Made by a program: the position numbers and the translations under genes
Source: Rhodocyclaceae bacterium
GTDB taxonomy: Bacteria > Pseudomonadota > Gammaproteobacteria > Burkholderiales > Rhodocyclaceae
Direction: 5' to 3'
NCBI GenBank assembly: GCA_026417115.1
Contig: JAOADW010000030.1
Coordinates: 1-64,000 of the forward strand
DNA: 64,000 bases
Part shown: positions 1 to 10,931 of the stretch, one piece after another
How the letters are laid out: each line of letters begins with the position of its first letter
How positions within the stretch are numbered: position 1 is the stretch's first letter
Notes under the pieces: generated by a model
The model's input: only the letters and a program-made list of their open reading frames with translations
What the model was told of the DNA's origin: nothing
Databases searched by the model: none

Positions 1-1
1 A

Positions 2-1716
<1,715 letters not shown>

Positions 1717-1795
1717 CGTATGAACGGAAAATGGGGTACAAAGCCGGACCTTCGGATTGCTTGCGCTGCCCCGATGAGACGACGGGCGGTTCCGA

Positions 1796-1801
1796 TACAA
1801 T
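1796..1801 (+). promoter_or_regulatory. Candidate -10 element upstream of lptD
   Basis: TACAAT, five of six matches to TATAAT, lies 43 nt upstream of the chosen lptD start, in the 128-nt divergent amgK/lptD intergenic region. No good -35 hexamer is spaced 16-18 nt from it, so this is only a weak promoter call. Confidence 0.3.
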
Positions 1802-1844
1802 CTCAGATTCTAACCGCGCGACCGTCGCCGTCATGAGGGGAGGG

Positions 1845-4454
1845 ATGAATACGCAGAGCTTCAGGCAGGGGTGGGCATGGGCCCTATGCGCCCTGCTGGC
1901 CGAGGCCTCCTGGGCCGCGCTCAATTTGCCGCCTCTTGCCGTCGATCCGGCCCTTCTGGGCGCGCCGCCTGCCGCTAAACCTGTCTCTGCCGCAGGGGAA
2001 GCAGCGCGCAGCACCCCTGCTCAGAAGGTCGAGGGGCCCAACCAGCCCAGCGCGGCAGCCGCGCCGGCGCCTGTGACGGCCCTGCCAGTACGCGCATCGG
2101 AAGGCGAGCCGCGCAGCGATCCTGGCCAGCCTGGCCCTAAAGCGCCCAGCGCGCCCCCGGTCGTGCTCGATGCGCCGCGACTGCCGCCTCTTGCTTCCGC
2201 GCATATCGCGGCAGGGGTTTTGCCGCCCCAGAAGACGACGACTCCCTTCGCGCAGGCGGACAAAAAGAGCCAACCCACGCTCTTGAGCGCGCAGCGTGTC
2301 GAAGGCGTGCAAGAGCTCGAAGTAGTCGCCGAGGGCGATGCCGAGCTGATTCGAGGAGAGGATCGCATTCGTGCCGACCGCCTCGTCTATCGTCAGCTCG
2401 AAGACGAAGCCGAGGCAAGCGGTCAGGTCGTCCTGTCCTCGCCGGATGCGCGATTGTCCGGGCCGTATTTGCGCTTGCGCCTCGAAGAAAGCGTGGGCGT
2501 CTTCGAGCAGCCTGAATATTGGCTGCGTCGGCGCCCTGCGCCGGTGCCAGAGCCAGCTCTGACGATGAGCGGATTGCCAGCCATCACCGAAAGCGGCCAG
2601 GTGCTGGCTACGACGGGCCGCATGATCGAACGACCGGCCGTGCTCGGGAGCGGCGCTGCGGAGAAAATCGAATTCCTGGGCCCCGATCATTATCGCCTGC
2701 GGCACGCGACCTATAGCACCTGCAGTCCAGGGCGACGGGACTGGGAAGTCGCAGTGGCGGAGCTCGACCTCGATTACCAGAACGACTTGGGCAAAGCCAA
2801 AGACGCCGTCGTGCGCTTCAAGGACGTGCCGATCTTCTATGCTCCTTGGCTCTCTTTTCCGCTAGCCAACCAGCGCAAGAGCGGATTTCTCGCGCCGACC
2901 TTCGGATCGACGAGCAAGAGCGGCCTCGACCTGGCCGTCCCGTGGTATTGGAACATCGCTCCCCATCGCGATGCGACGATTACGCCGCGCTACTTGTCGC
3001 GACGGGGCATGCAGCTTTCGGGCGAGTTCCGCTATCTGGATTACACCCATAGCGGCCAAAGCCGCGTCGAATATCTGCCGTCGGACGCCCTGGCAGGTCG
3101 TGACCGCTATGGCTATTCGATCCTCCACCAGCACAATTTCGGCCATGGCGTAAGCGCGGTGCTCAATCTCAACGGCGTTTCCGATGACGCCTATTTCAGC
3201 GATCTCTCCACGCGCATCGGGCAGGTCACGCAGGGCAATTTGCTGCGCCAGGCGCTCATCACCTATGGGGGGGGATGGTATGGCGCAACCCTCAACCTCC
3301 AAAGTTTCCAAACGCTGTTGGGCGTGCCTGCTCCCTATAAACGCTTGCCCCAGCTCACCTTGGCGGCGAATCGTTACGATCTGCCGGCCGGCTTCTCTGC
3401 ACATTTGGCGGCGGAATATGTGGATTTTCGCCATCCGACCCAGGTCGAGGGACGTCGCACGATTCTTTATCCACAACTTGCCTTGCCCATTGCGAGCACG
3501 GCCTTTTCCGTCGTGCCCAAGCTCGGTTTGCATCTGACGCGTTATGAGCTTGCACGGGTAGCGACGGGCAACCCCGATCGCATCGCGCGCAGCATGCCGA
3601 TCGCATCCGTGGATGCAACGGTCTTTTTCGAACGAGAAAGCCGCTTCTTCGGACAAAGCTGGCTGCAGACGTTGGAGCCACGCGCCTATTACCTGTATGT
3701 GCCTTACCGCGATCAGAACGCCATCCCGATCTTCGATACGGGTCTTGTCGACTTCAATTACGCCCAGATGTTCGGCGAAAACCGTTATGCAGGAGGCGAT
3801 CGTCTTGGGGATGCGAATCAGCTGACGCTCGCCGTTACCTCACGCCTCATCGACGCAAAGACCGGTGCCGAGGCGCTGCGGGCGAGCGTCGGCCAGCTCT
3901 ATACCTTCACCCGGGCGCGCGTGACGCTGCCCGGGGAGACGCCGAGAACGGGGCGAGAAGCCGACCTCTTGGCAAGCCTGATGGGCCGCGTAGGCCCGCA
4001 TACCTATGCGGATGCCACGTGGCGCTACAATCCACGCGATGGACGCACCGAACGCCTGACGCTCATGGCGCGTTACCGCCCAGAGGCGGGCAAGATCATC
4101 AACGCTGGCTATCGTTACGCGCGTGATCTTCTGGGCCAGATCGATGTGTCTGCGCAGTGGCCAGTGGCTCGCGGTTGGCAAGGCGTAGGCCGCTACAATT
4201 ATTCGACCAAGGAACGCCGTGTCATCGAGACCATTGGCGGGCTTGAATATAACGCGGGCTGTTGGATCGGCCGCATCGTCGTGCAGCGCCTGGCGACTGT
4301 GGCCAACAAACCGACCTCGGCGCTCTTCTTCCAGTTGGAGCTTGCCGATTTCTCGCGCATCGGCTCCAATCCGCTCGACTTGTTGCGACGGAGCATTCCG
4401 GGCTATGGCGTGATCAACCAACCGACTGCCGATCCGGTTTTTGGCGCGGAGTGA
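1845..4454 (+). CDS. lptD: LPS-assembly outer-membrane protein LptD
   Basis: An outer-membrane beta-barrel of 869 aa that, with LptE, inserts LPS into the outer leaflet. A signal peptide (residues 1-24) is followed by an unusually long Ala/Pro-rich linker to about residue 145, an OstA/LptA-like jellyroll (about 145-235), and the long C-terminal barrel rich in aromatic girdle residues. Cysteines near residues 292 and 806 could form the inter-domain disulfide; the C-terminal site has one Cys, where enteric LptD has an adjacent pair. The start is the ATG preceded by GAGGGG, which gives the signal peptide directly; earlier in-frame ATGs do not. It heads the lptD-surA-pdxA-rsmA block. Confidence 0.95.
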   Translation: MNTQSFRQGWAWALCALLAEASWAALNLPPLAVDPALLGAPPAAKPVSAAGEAARSTPAQKVEGPNQPSAAAAPAPVTALPVRASEGEPRSDPGQPGPKAPSAPPVVLDAPRLPPLASAHIAAGVLPPQKTTTPFAQADKKSQPTLLSAQRVEGVQELEVVAEGDAELIRGEDRIRADRLVYRQLEDEAEASGQVVLSSPDARLSGPYLRLRLEESVGVFEQPEYWLRRRPAPVPEPALTMSGLPAITESGQVLATTGRMIERPAVLGSGAAEKIEFLGPDHYRLRHATYSTCSPGRRDWEVAVAELDLDYQNDLGKAKDAVVRFKDVPIFYAPWLSFPLANQRKSGFLAPTFGSTSKSGLDLAVPWYWNIAPHRDATITPRYLSRRGMQLSGEFRYLDYTHSGQSRVEYLPSDALAGRDRYGYSILHQHNFGHGVSAVLNLNGVSDDAYFSDLSTRIGQVTQGNLLRQALITYGGGWYGATLNLQSFQTLLGVPAPYKRLPQLTLAANRYDLPAGFSAHLAAEYVDFRHPTQVEGRRTILYPQLALPIASTAFSVVPKLGLHLTRYELARVATGNPDRIARSMPIASVDATVFFERESRFFGQSWLQTLEPRAYYLYVPYRDQNAIPIFDTGLVDFNYAQMFGENRYAGGDRLGDANQLTLAVTSRLIDAKTGAEALRASVGQLYTFTRARVTLPGETPRTGREADLLASLMGRVGPHTYADATWRYNPRDGRTERLTLMARYRPEAGKIINAGYRYARDLLGQIDVSAQWPVARGWQGVGRYNYSTKERRVIETIGGLEYNAGCWIGRIVVQRLATVANKPTSALFFQLELADFSRIGSNPLDLLRRSIPGYGVINQPTADPVFGAE

Positions 4455-4489
4455 GACCATTGACTTCAATCCACGGAGCAAAGCGCGCC

Positions 4490-5776
4490 ATGAGAATATT
4501 TTGGGCATTGTGTCTTATCCTGTGCGCGAGCGGGGCGCTTGCTCAGCCACGCGAGCCCCTGTTCATCGATCGCGTGATCGCGGTCGTCAATGATGAAGCG
4601 ATCACCGCCGGCGAATTGAAGCACCGCCTACAAGAGGTCGAGCGCCAGTTCTCTGCGCGGGGCGGGCAGCTTCCCGCGCGGGAAGTCCTGGAAAAACAAT
4701 TGCTCGAACGACTCATCGTCGAGCGTATCCAATTGCAATATGCGCGCGAGATCGGCTTGACCGTCGGCGAAGCCGAAGTCGACGCCGCCCTTGCGCGCAT
4801 TGCGGCAAACAATCGCATGAGCGTCGCTGAGCTGCGCGCCGCGCTCAATGCGGATGGGATAGACTGGCGCCGCTTTCGCGAAGAGATACGCAATGAAATG
4901 GTGATCGCGCGGCTAAAGGAGCGCGAGGTGGATAGCCGCATCGTCGTCACCGAGGGCGAAATCGACAATTATCTCGCTCATCACGATGCCACCTCCGAAA
5001 CCCAGGTCGTGCTTGCCCATATCATCGTGCGCGTGCCCGAGCAGGCCGACGCGAGGCAGCTCGCTAGGCTGTCGGCGCGGGCCGAGGAAGCGCGCGCACG
5101 CTTGCTCGCCGGAGAAGATTTCGCGCGCGTCGCGGCGGCTTATTCCGATGCGCCCGATGCGCTCTCAGGCGGCGTGCTCGAACCCCGCCCGCTCGATCGA
5201 TTGCCGACGCTGTATGCCGAAGCTGTCGCCCGGCTCGCCGTCGGAGAAACGAGCAATGTGTTACGGAGCCCGGCGGGTTTCCACATCATTCGGCTCTTGG
5301 AAAAGAAAGGCGGCGCGCTGCGGGAAGAGGCGGTGCGCCAGACGCGCGCGCGCCATATCTTGATCAAGGTCGGCGAGGGAGCCTCCGAGGCGGAAGCACG
5401 GCATCGGCTCGCCACGCTCAAGGAGCGTCTCGACCATGGCGCCGACTTTGCCGAGCTGGCGCGCCAATATTCCCAAGACCTGTCGGCGGCCAAAGGGGGG
5501 GAGCTCGGCTGGCTCTATCCCGGAGATACGGTGCCCGAATTCGAGCGCGCCATGGATGCGCTGGGGGTTGGCGAGATCAGCGCTCCGGTGCGCACGCCTT
5601 TCGGCTGGCATCTGATTCAGGTTTTGGAGCGCAAAACCGCCGTACCCGGTAGCGAACGCCAGCGCTTGCTCGCACGCCAGGCCCTGCGTGAGCGAAAGGC
5701 GGACGAGGCCTATGAAGATTGGCTCAGACAGCTCAGGGATCGCGCCTATGTCGAATATCGACTCGAGGAACGATGA
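4490..5776 (+). CDS. surA: Periplasmic chaperone/peptidyl-prolyl isomerase SurA
   Basis: A protein of 428 aa with a cleavable signal peptide (1-19), a SurA N-terminal chaperone domain beginning at LFIDRVIAVVNDEAIT, and two parvulin domains (about 170-270 and 283-383), each opening with a beta strand of the AHIIV/RHILIKV type. SurA escorts unfolded outer-membrane proteins, including LptD, to the BAM complex, which fits its position directly after lptD. The start ATG is preceded by GGAG; an upstream in-frame extension inside lptD is a shadow. The 3' end overlaps pdxA by 29 nt. Confidence 0.95.
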   Translation: MRIFWALCLILCASGALAQPREPLFIDRVIAVVNDEAITAGELKHRLQEVERQFSARGGQLPAREVLEKQLLERLIVERIQLQYAREIGLTVGEAEVDAALARIAANNRMSVAELRAALNADGIDWRRFREEIRNEMVIARLKEREVDSRIVVTEGEIDNYLAHHDATSETQVVLAHIIVRVPEQADARQLARLSARAEEARARLLAGEDFARVAAAYSDAPDALSGGVLEPRPLDRLPTLYAEAVARLAVGETSNVLRSPAGFHIIRLLEKKGGALREEAVRQTRARHILIKVGEGASEAEARHRLATLKERLDHGADFAELARQYSQDLSAAKGGELGWLYPGDTVPEFERAMDALGVGEISAPVRTPFGWHLIQVLERKTAVPGSERQRLLARQALRERKADEAYEDWLRQLRDRAYVEYRLEER

Positions 5777-6788
5777 GCCGACGATCGTCGTGACGACCGG
5801 TGAGCCGGCAGGCGTCGGCCCGGACCTCTGTGCGTCTTTGGCGGCGAGGAAATGGCCAGCGCGTCTCGTGCTCCTCGGCGATCGTGAGATGCTGCGGCAA
5901 AGGGCGGCAGCGCTCGGCGCATCGCTTGCAGGTTTGGAAATCCGCCATCTGCCCCTTGCTGCACCCGCCACGCCGGGGCGGCTCGACGTGCGGAATGCCT
6001 CCTATGTGCTCGCCCAGCTCGATGCCGCCATCGCCGGCTGCCTGAGCGGTGAATTTTCCGCCCTTGTCACGGCGCCTGTGCACAAAGGCGTGATCAACGA
6101 GGCGGGCGCGCCCTTTACCGGCCACACCGAGTATCTGGCGGAAAAGACGGGGACGCGACGGGTCGTCATGATGCTCGTCGGCGGCGGTCTGCGGGTCGCG
6201 CTCGCCACCACCCACCTCCCGTTGCGCGAGGTGCCCACGGCCATCACGGCGCCGCTGATCGAAGATACGCTACGCGTGCTGGTGCGGGATCTGCGCGCTC
6301 ACTTCGGCATCGAGCATCCGCGCGTGTTGGTCGCTGGCCTCAATCCGCATGCTGGCGAAGGCGGGCATTTGGGGCGGGAGGAAATCGAGATCATTGCGCC
6401 TGTCCTTGACCGATTGCGCGCAGAAGGCTTCGAGCTCGTGGGCCCTCTGCCGGCCGATACGATGTTTACGCCGGATGTCCTGGCGGGCTCCGATGCGCAG
6501 CTCGCGATGTATCACGACCAAGGGCTGGCGGTGCTCAAATATGCGGCCTTTGAGACAGGCGTCAATGTCACGCTCGGGCTGCCGATCGTGCGCACCTCGG
6601 TCGATCATGGCACGGCGCTTTCCTTGGCGGGGACGGCGAAGGCCTCGCCCCAGAGCCTGTTCGCCGCCATCGAGCTGGCCATCGAAATGGCGCGGCGGCG
6701 GCAGCAGCGAGGCAAGACGAAGGTCTCCTGCGAGGATCGACCTGCGCCAGTCGCAGCAGCAGCCCACGAACGGGCGCCTAGACCGTGA
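5748..6788 (+). CDS. pdxA: 4-hydroxythreonine-4-phosphate dehydrogenase PdxA
   Basis: A protein of 346 aa in pyridoxal-5'-phosphate biosynthesis, oxidising 4-phosphohydroxy-L-threonine. It opens with VVTTGEPAGVGPDL and contains TAPVHKGVINEAG, FTGHTEYLA and an AMYHDQGL metal/substrate segment, all typical of PdxA. The start ATG lies inside the end of surA and has an AGGGA about 9 nt upstream. The last 30 or so residues are a basic, low-complexity tail beyond the usual family end. The stop overlaps the rsmA start as GTGA. Confidence 0.93.
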   Translation: MSNIDSRNDEPTIVVTTGEPAGVGPDLCASLAARKWPARLVLLGDREMLRQRAAALGASLAGLEIRHLPLAAPATPGRLDVRNASYVLAQLDAAIAGCLSGEFSALVTAPVHKGVINEAGAPFTGHTEYLAEKTGTRRVVMMLVGGGLRVALATTHLPLREVPTAITAPLIEDTLRVLVRDLRAHFGIEHPRVLVAGLNPHAGEGGHLGREEIEIIAPVLDRLRAEGFELVGPLPADTMFTPDVLAGSDAQLAMYHDQGLAVLKYAAFETGVNVTLGLPIVRTSVDHGTALSLAGTAKASPQSLFAAIELAIEMARRRQQRGKTKVSCEDRPAPVAAAAHERAPRP

Positions 6789-7582
6789 AGCATCGCGCGC
6801 GCAAACGTTTCGGGCAACACTTCCTGGCTTCTCCAGGCGTCATTCGCAAGATCGTGGCGGCGATCGATCCCCATCCCGAGGACACGGTGGTGGAGATCGG
6901 CCCTGGTCTGGGCGCACTGACCGAACCTTTGCTTGCGCGGCTTTCCCATCTCCACGTGGTCGAAATCGATCGCGACCTCGCCGGCTTGCTGCGCATGCGC
7001 TATGCGCAGGATCGGCTCACCGTGCATGAAGCGGACGCGCTCGCTTTCGATTTCGGCCAGATCGCGCCCGGCGCTCGCATGAAGATCGTCGGCAACCTAC
7101 CTTACAACATCTCGACGCCGCTGCTGTTCCATCTCGCGCAATATGCCGACCGCATCGAGATGATGTGCTTGATGTTGCAAAAAGAAGTCGTCGAGCGCAT
7201 GGTGGCGCAGCCGGGGGGATCTGACTATGGCCGCCTCTCGGTGATGCTCCAATACCGCTTTGCGCTGGAAAAATTATTCGTGGTGCCGCCAGGAGCCTTC
7301 GTGCCGCCGCCCCGCGTCGAGTCCGCGGTCGTTAGACTGACGCCGAAATCGTTCGCCGAGAACGGCGCCCAAGGACGGGTGAAAGATTTTTCCGTCTTTT
7401 CCCAGCTGGTCAGCGCAGCATTTGCCCAGCGCCGCAAGATGGTGCGCAACGCCCTTGCCGCTTGGGGCGACGAAGTGTGGCTTGTGCGCTGCGGGGTCGA
7501 TCCGCAGGCGCGGGCGGAAGATTTGTCGGTGGCCGACTATATTCGTCTCGCCGATGCTCTCGTAGAGCGATCGCCTGCGTAA
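6785..7582 (+). CDS. rsmA: 16S rRNA dimethyladenosine transferase RsmA (KsgA)
   Basis: A protein of 265 aa that dimethylates two adjacent adenosines near the 3' end of 16S rRNA. The N-terminus KRFGQHFL and the SAM motif VEIGPGLGALTEPL are diagnostic, as is GNLPYNIST (motif IV). It begins with GTG overlapping the pdxA stop by 4 nt, so it is translationally coupled. It is last in the lptD-surA-pdxA-rsmA series and convergent with ftsZ. Confidence 0.95.
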   Translation: MKHRARKRFGQHFLASPGVIRKIVAAIDPHPEDTVVEIGPGLGALTEPLLARLSHLHVVEIDRDLAGLLRMRYAQDRLTVHEADALAFDFGQIAPGARMKIVGNLPYNISTPLLFHLAQYADRIEMMCLMLQKEVVERMVAQPGGSDYGRLSVMLQYRFALEKLFVVPPGAFVPPPRVESAVVRLTPKSFAENGAQGRVKDFSVFSQLVSAAFAQRRKMVRNALAAWGDEVWLVRCGVDPQARAEDLSVADYIRLADALVERSPA

Positions 7583-7616
7583 GTCGCCTCTCTTCCCCTG
7601 CGTCCCGTCTTGGCGG

Positions 7617-7640
7617 GCCCTCCTCGTCGAGGAGGAGGGC
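7617..7640. terminator. Hairpin between convergent rsmA and ftsZ
   Basis: A 7-bp perfect stem (CCTCCTC/GAGGAGG) with a 3-nt loop lies between the rsmA and ftsZ stops. No T-tract follows on either strand, so it may act as a weak bidirectional or factor-dependent terminator. Confidence 0.4.
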
Positions 7641-7643
7641 GCG

Positions 7644-8825
7644 TCAGTCGGCCTGTCTGCGTAGGAAAGCCGGTATGTCGAGCTGATCGATGCCCGTGCT
7701 GGCCATCGCTTGCGCGCGCGGGTCGCGCAAGCGATTGGGCGTAAACAGATCATCGACGTTGGTGGCTGGCGCCGTCGCCGCTGCCGGCGCGACGATGGGC
7801 GCGTCATAGGTGCCCGTGCGAAGGCCCATGCCCTCGTTGCTGACGGTGCGCAGCTCCGGCTTACGCTTCGCGAGGGCGGCAGAACCCAAGCCCGTGGCGA
7901 CGACGGTCACGCGTAGGCGATCTTCCATCGCGTCATCGAATACGGCGCCGCAAATCACAGTGGCGTCGGGTGCGCTATAGGTGCGGATGGTGTTCATCAC
8001 CTCCTGGTATTCCTTGAGCCCGAGCGAGCTCGAGGCGGTGATATTGACGAGCACGCCGCGCGCGCCCGAGAGCTCGATGCCTTCGAGCAAGGGGCTGGCG
8101 ACGGCCGTTTCGGCAGCGATGCGCGCACGGTCTACGCCGGCGGCGACCGCCGATCCCATCATGGCCTTGCCCGTTTCGCTCATGACCGTGCGCACGTCTT
8201 CGAAGTCCACGTTGACGAGTCCGGGCACGTTGATGATCTCGGCAATGCCGCCGACTGCATTCTTGAGCACGTCATCGGCGGCGCGGAAGGCGTCGAGCAT
8301 CGCCACGTCTTCGCCAAGGACTTCCATGAGTTTTTCATTGAGGACGACGATCAACGAATCGACGTGGCGAGTCAATTCGGCGATGCCTTCTTCTGCGATC
8401 TTGGCGCGTCGTCCTTCGAAGGCGAAGGGTTTGGTGACGACGGCGACGGTGAGAATGCCGAGCTCGCGTGCGACCTCGGCGATCACGGGCGCAGCGCCGG
8501 TGCCGGTGCCGCCGCCCATGCCCGCGGTGATGAAGCACATGTGGGCGCCGCTGAGCGCTTCTTTGATTTCTTCGCGCTGACGCTCGGCATGCTCGCGCGC
8601 CCTCTCGGGCTTGCCGCCGGCGCCGAGGCCAGGGCCGAGCTGCAATTTGACGCCTGCCGAGGAGAGCTTCAACGCTTGCGCGTCGGTGTTGCAGGCAATG
8701 AACTCGACGCCGCCTACGCCCTCGCGGATCATGTGTTCGACAGCGTTGCCGCCGGCGCCGCCGACGCCGACCACTTTGATTACCGTGTCATTGGGATCCC
8801 GATCGATGATCTCGAACATGCTCAT
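7644..8825 (-). CDS. ftsZ: Cell division GTPase FtsZ
   Basis: The 393-aa tubulin homologue that forms the Z-ring. It has the KVVGVGGAGGNAV nucleotide-binding start, the GGGTGTG tubulin signature loop, and the conserved C-terminal peptide ending DIPAFLRRQAD that binds FtsA/ZipA. The start at 8825 is supported by AAGGAG 7 nt upstream; a second ATG lies two codons in. It is the last gene of the dcw cluster, 49 nt after ftsA. No lpxC follows, and the next gene is convergent. Confidence 0.97.
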   Translation of the reverse strand: MSMFEIIDRDPNDTVIKVVGVGGAGGNAVEHMIREGVGGVEFIACNTDAQALKLSSAGVKLQLGPGLGAGGKPERAREHAERQREEIKEALSGAHMCFITAGMGGGTGTGAAPVIAEVARELGILTVAVVTKPFAFEGRRAKIAEEGIAELTRHVDSLIVVLNEKLMEVLGEDVAMLDAFRAADDVLKNAVGGIAEIINVPGLVNVDFEDVRTVMSETGKAMMGSAVAAGVDRARIAAETAVASPLLEGIELSGARGVLVNITASSSLGLKEYQEVMNTIRTYSAPDATVICGAVFDDAMEDRLRVTVVATGLGSAALAKRKPELRTVSNEGMGLRTGTYDAPIVAPAAATAPATNVDDLFTPNRLRDPRAQAMASTGIDQLDIPAFLRRQAD

Positions 8826-8874
8826 GCTGTTTCTCCTTGGCTGACTGTCGTATACATGCAGGTCATATAAACCG

Positions 8875-10113
8875 TCATAGATTGCGATCGATCCAGCTCT
8901 TCATGCGCGCAAAGACTTGCTTCAGGCTCGTGGGCTCTTGCTTCTTGCCGCGCTGGCGCTGCATCATGCCTTCCATCACCAGGCCGATGGCGGTGGCGTA
9001 GCGAGGGTCGCGCAAATAGTCGCTGAGGCTTCCTTGATAGTGGGGAATGCCGATCTTGACGGTGTTGTGAAAGATTTCTTCTCCCAGTTGGCAGATGCCG
9101 GGCAAGAGCGCAGTGCCGCCCGTCAAGACGAGGCCGGCGCGCAACAAGCGCAGGTGGCCGCTTTTTTCCAATTCGCCTTCGACGAGCTGAAAGATCTCTT
9201 CGACCCTTGGCTGAATGAAGCCTGCAAGCGTCTGTCGCGACAATTGGCTGGCCGGCCGGTCGCCGACGCCGGGGACTTCCAGCATTTCTTCGGGATCGGC
9301 GAGTTGCTGCAAGGCGGCGCCATAGCGCAGTTTGATTTCTTCGGCGTCTTGATTCGAAGTGCGCAAAGCGATGGCGATGTCGTTGGTGATCTGGTCGCCC
9401 GCGATCGGGATCACCGCCGTATGCCGTATCGCTCCTTGGCTAAAGACGGCGATGTCGGTGGTGCCGGCGCCGATGTCGACGAGACAGACGCCGACTTCTT
9501 TTTCGTCGTCCGTGAGCACCGCATTCGCGGAGGCGAGCGGCTGCAACACCAAATCCACCACCTCCAGACCGCATCTCCGCACGCATTTGACGATGTTTTG
9601 CACCGCCGTGACGGCGCCAGTGACCAAATGCACCTTCACTTCCAGACGCTTGGCGTCCATGCCAATGGGATCTTTGACACCGTCTTGCCCATCGACGATG
9701 AATTCCTGCACCAGCGTGTGCAAGATCTGATCGTCAGCGGAGATCGGCGTCGCGTTCGCGGCTTCGATCGCGCGCGCGACGTCGAGTTGCGTGATTTCGC
9801 GATCGCGCACGACGGTCATGCCGCTCGAGTCTTTGCTCTTGATGTGGCTGCCTGCGATGCCGACGAGGACATCTTTGATTTTGCAGCCCGACATCATCGA
9901 GACTTCGGCGATCGCCTTCGAGATGTTGTTCATCGTGGCTTCGATGTTGACCACGACGCCTTTGCGCATGCCGCGAGACTCTGCGGTGTCTTGGCTGCCG
10001 ACCCCGAGCACCGACATTTCGCCGTCGTCTTTGATTTCCGCGACGAGCGCCACGACCTTCGAGGTGCCGATGTCGAGGCCACAGATGAGTTCGCGTTTCT
10101 TTTCCTTGTTCAT
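8875..10113 (-). CDS. ftsA: Cell division protein FtsA
   Basis: An actin-fold membrane tether for FtsZ, 412 aa. The ATPase phosphate-1 motif (ICGLDIGTSKV), the SHUL/1C region and a C-terminal amphipathic helix ending KSWIDRNL are visible. The start ATG overlaps the ftsQ stop by 4 nt. Confidence 0.96.
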   Translation of the reverse strand: MNKEKKRELICGLDIGTSKVVALVAEIKDDGEMSVLGVGSQDTAESRGMRKGVVVNIEATMNNISKAIAEVSMMSGCKIKDVLVGIAGSHIKSKDSSGMTVVRDREITQLDVARAIEAANATPISADDQILHTLVQEFIVDGQDGVKDPIGMDAKRLEVKVHLVTGAVTAVQNIVKCVRRCGLEVVDLVLQPLASANAVLTDDEKEVGVCLVDIGAGTTDIAVFSQGAIRHTAVIPIAGDQITNDIAIALRTSNQDAEEIKLRYGAALQQLADPEEMLEVPGVGDRPASQLSRQTLAGFIQPRVEEIFQLVEGELEKSGHLRLLRAGLVLTGGTALLPGICQLGEEIFHNTVKIGIPHYQGSLSDYLRDPRYATAIGLVMEGMMQRQRGKKQEPTSLKQVFARMKSWIDRNL

Positions 10114-10931
10114 GACTTCCGAGTTGGAGTAGCGGGGGGGCTCGCATGCGCGGCCGTTTTGGGTAGTCCGCTCAAGGCAAATCCATTGGCGTAACGGAGA
10201 TCGATGCGGCGAGGCTCGCCCAAGCGAGCCTCGATGTGTCGAGCGGCTTCGATGTATCGCGCTAGCCGGCTTTCGAGGGGCAGCCGGGCGTCTTCGCGTC
10301 CCAGTTCGATGACGGTGCCTTGCGCAAGCTCAAGGCGCCAGGCCCCGCGGGATGAGAGCTGGGTTACGCGTAGGCTCTTGTTCGCCTCGGCAAGCTGCGT
10401 GGCGAAAGCGTGGTGGCGGGCGAGCAGCTTGCGGGCTTCACGGGGATGCGGACCGATCAGCAGAGGCAACGTCGCGGCTTCGGCAATGGCCTCGGCAGCG
10501 AAGACCTCGCCTTCTTCATTGACATAGTGGGTCATTTCGCCGCCTTCTTCGACTTGCCAGCGCGCGACGGGGCGATGTTCTTCAAGCGTAAGCCGCAGCC
10601 CTTCCGGCCACTGGCGGGCGAGTATGGCGCGCCGCACCCAGGGGATTTTTTCGAACTCCGCACTCGCCGCCTCGAGATCGAGAGTGAAAAAATTGCCGGC
10701 GAGCGTGCGCCGCGCGACGTCTTCGATCTGTACGACGGAGGCGCGCACGGGCGCATTTTCCAGATGGATCGTGGTGAGGGCGAAAAGCGGCAGGCGGAAA
10801 AGCCACTGCATGCCGATCCACAGCCAGGCGATGAGCGCGCACACGCCCAAAAGATCGGCCAAGAGGTTGAGCAGCGAGGGCTGATGCCAAAGGCCGACGG
10901 CGGTCTCGCGAGGAGGGCGCCGTTCAATCAT
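10110..10931 (-). CDS. ftsQ: Divisome protein FtsQ
   Basis: A bitopic inner-membrane protein of 273 aa: short cytoplasmic N-terminus, one transmembrane helix (about residues 22-45), then a periplasmic POTRA domain (IHLENAPVRASVVQIEDV...) and the beta domain of FtsQ. It links FtsB/FtsL to the divisome. The chosen start (MIERRPP) overlaps the ddl end by 8 nt; a start five codons earlier is possible but would extend deeper into ddl. Confidence 0.9.
   Translation of the reverse strand: MIERRPPRETAVGLWHQPSLLNLLADLLGVCALIAWLWIGMQWLFRLPLFALTTIHLENAPVRASVVQIEDVARRTLAGNFFTLDLEAASAEFEKIPWVRRAILARQWPEGLRLTLEEHRPVARWQVEEGGEMTHYVNEEGEVFAAEAIAEAATLPLLIGPHPREARKLLARHHAFATQLAEANKSLRVTQLSSRGAWRLELAQGTVIELGREDARLPLESRLARYIEAARHIEARLGEPRRIDLRYANGFALSGLPKTAAHASPPATPTRKS

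Noticed and set aside
8917-10194. 425-codon plus-strand frame opposite ftsA
   Set aside because: Antisense shadow of ftsA, with His/Asp-rich peptide typical of complement frames.
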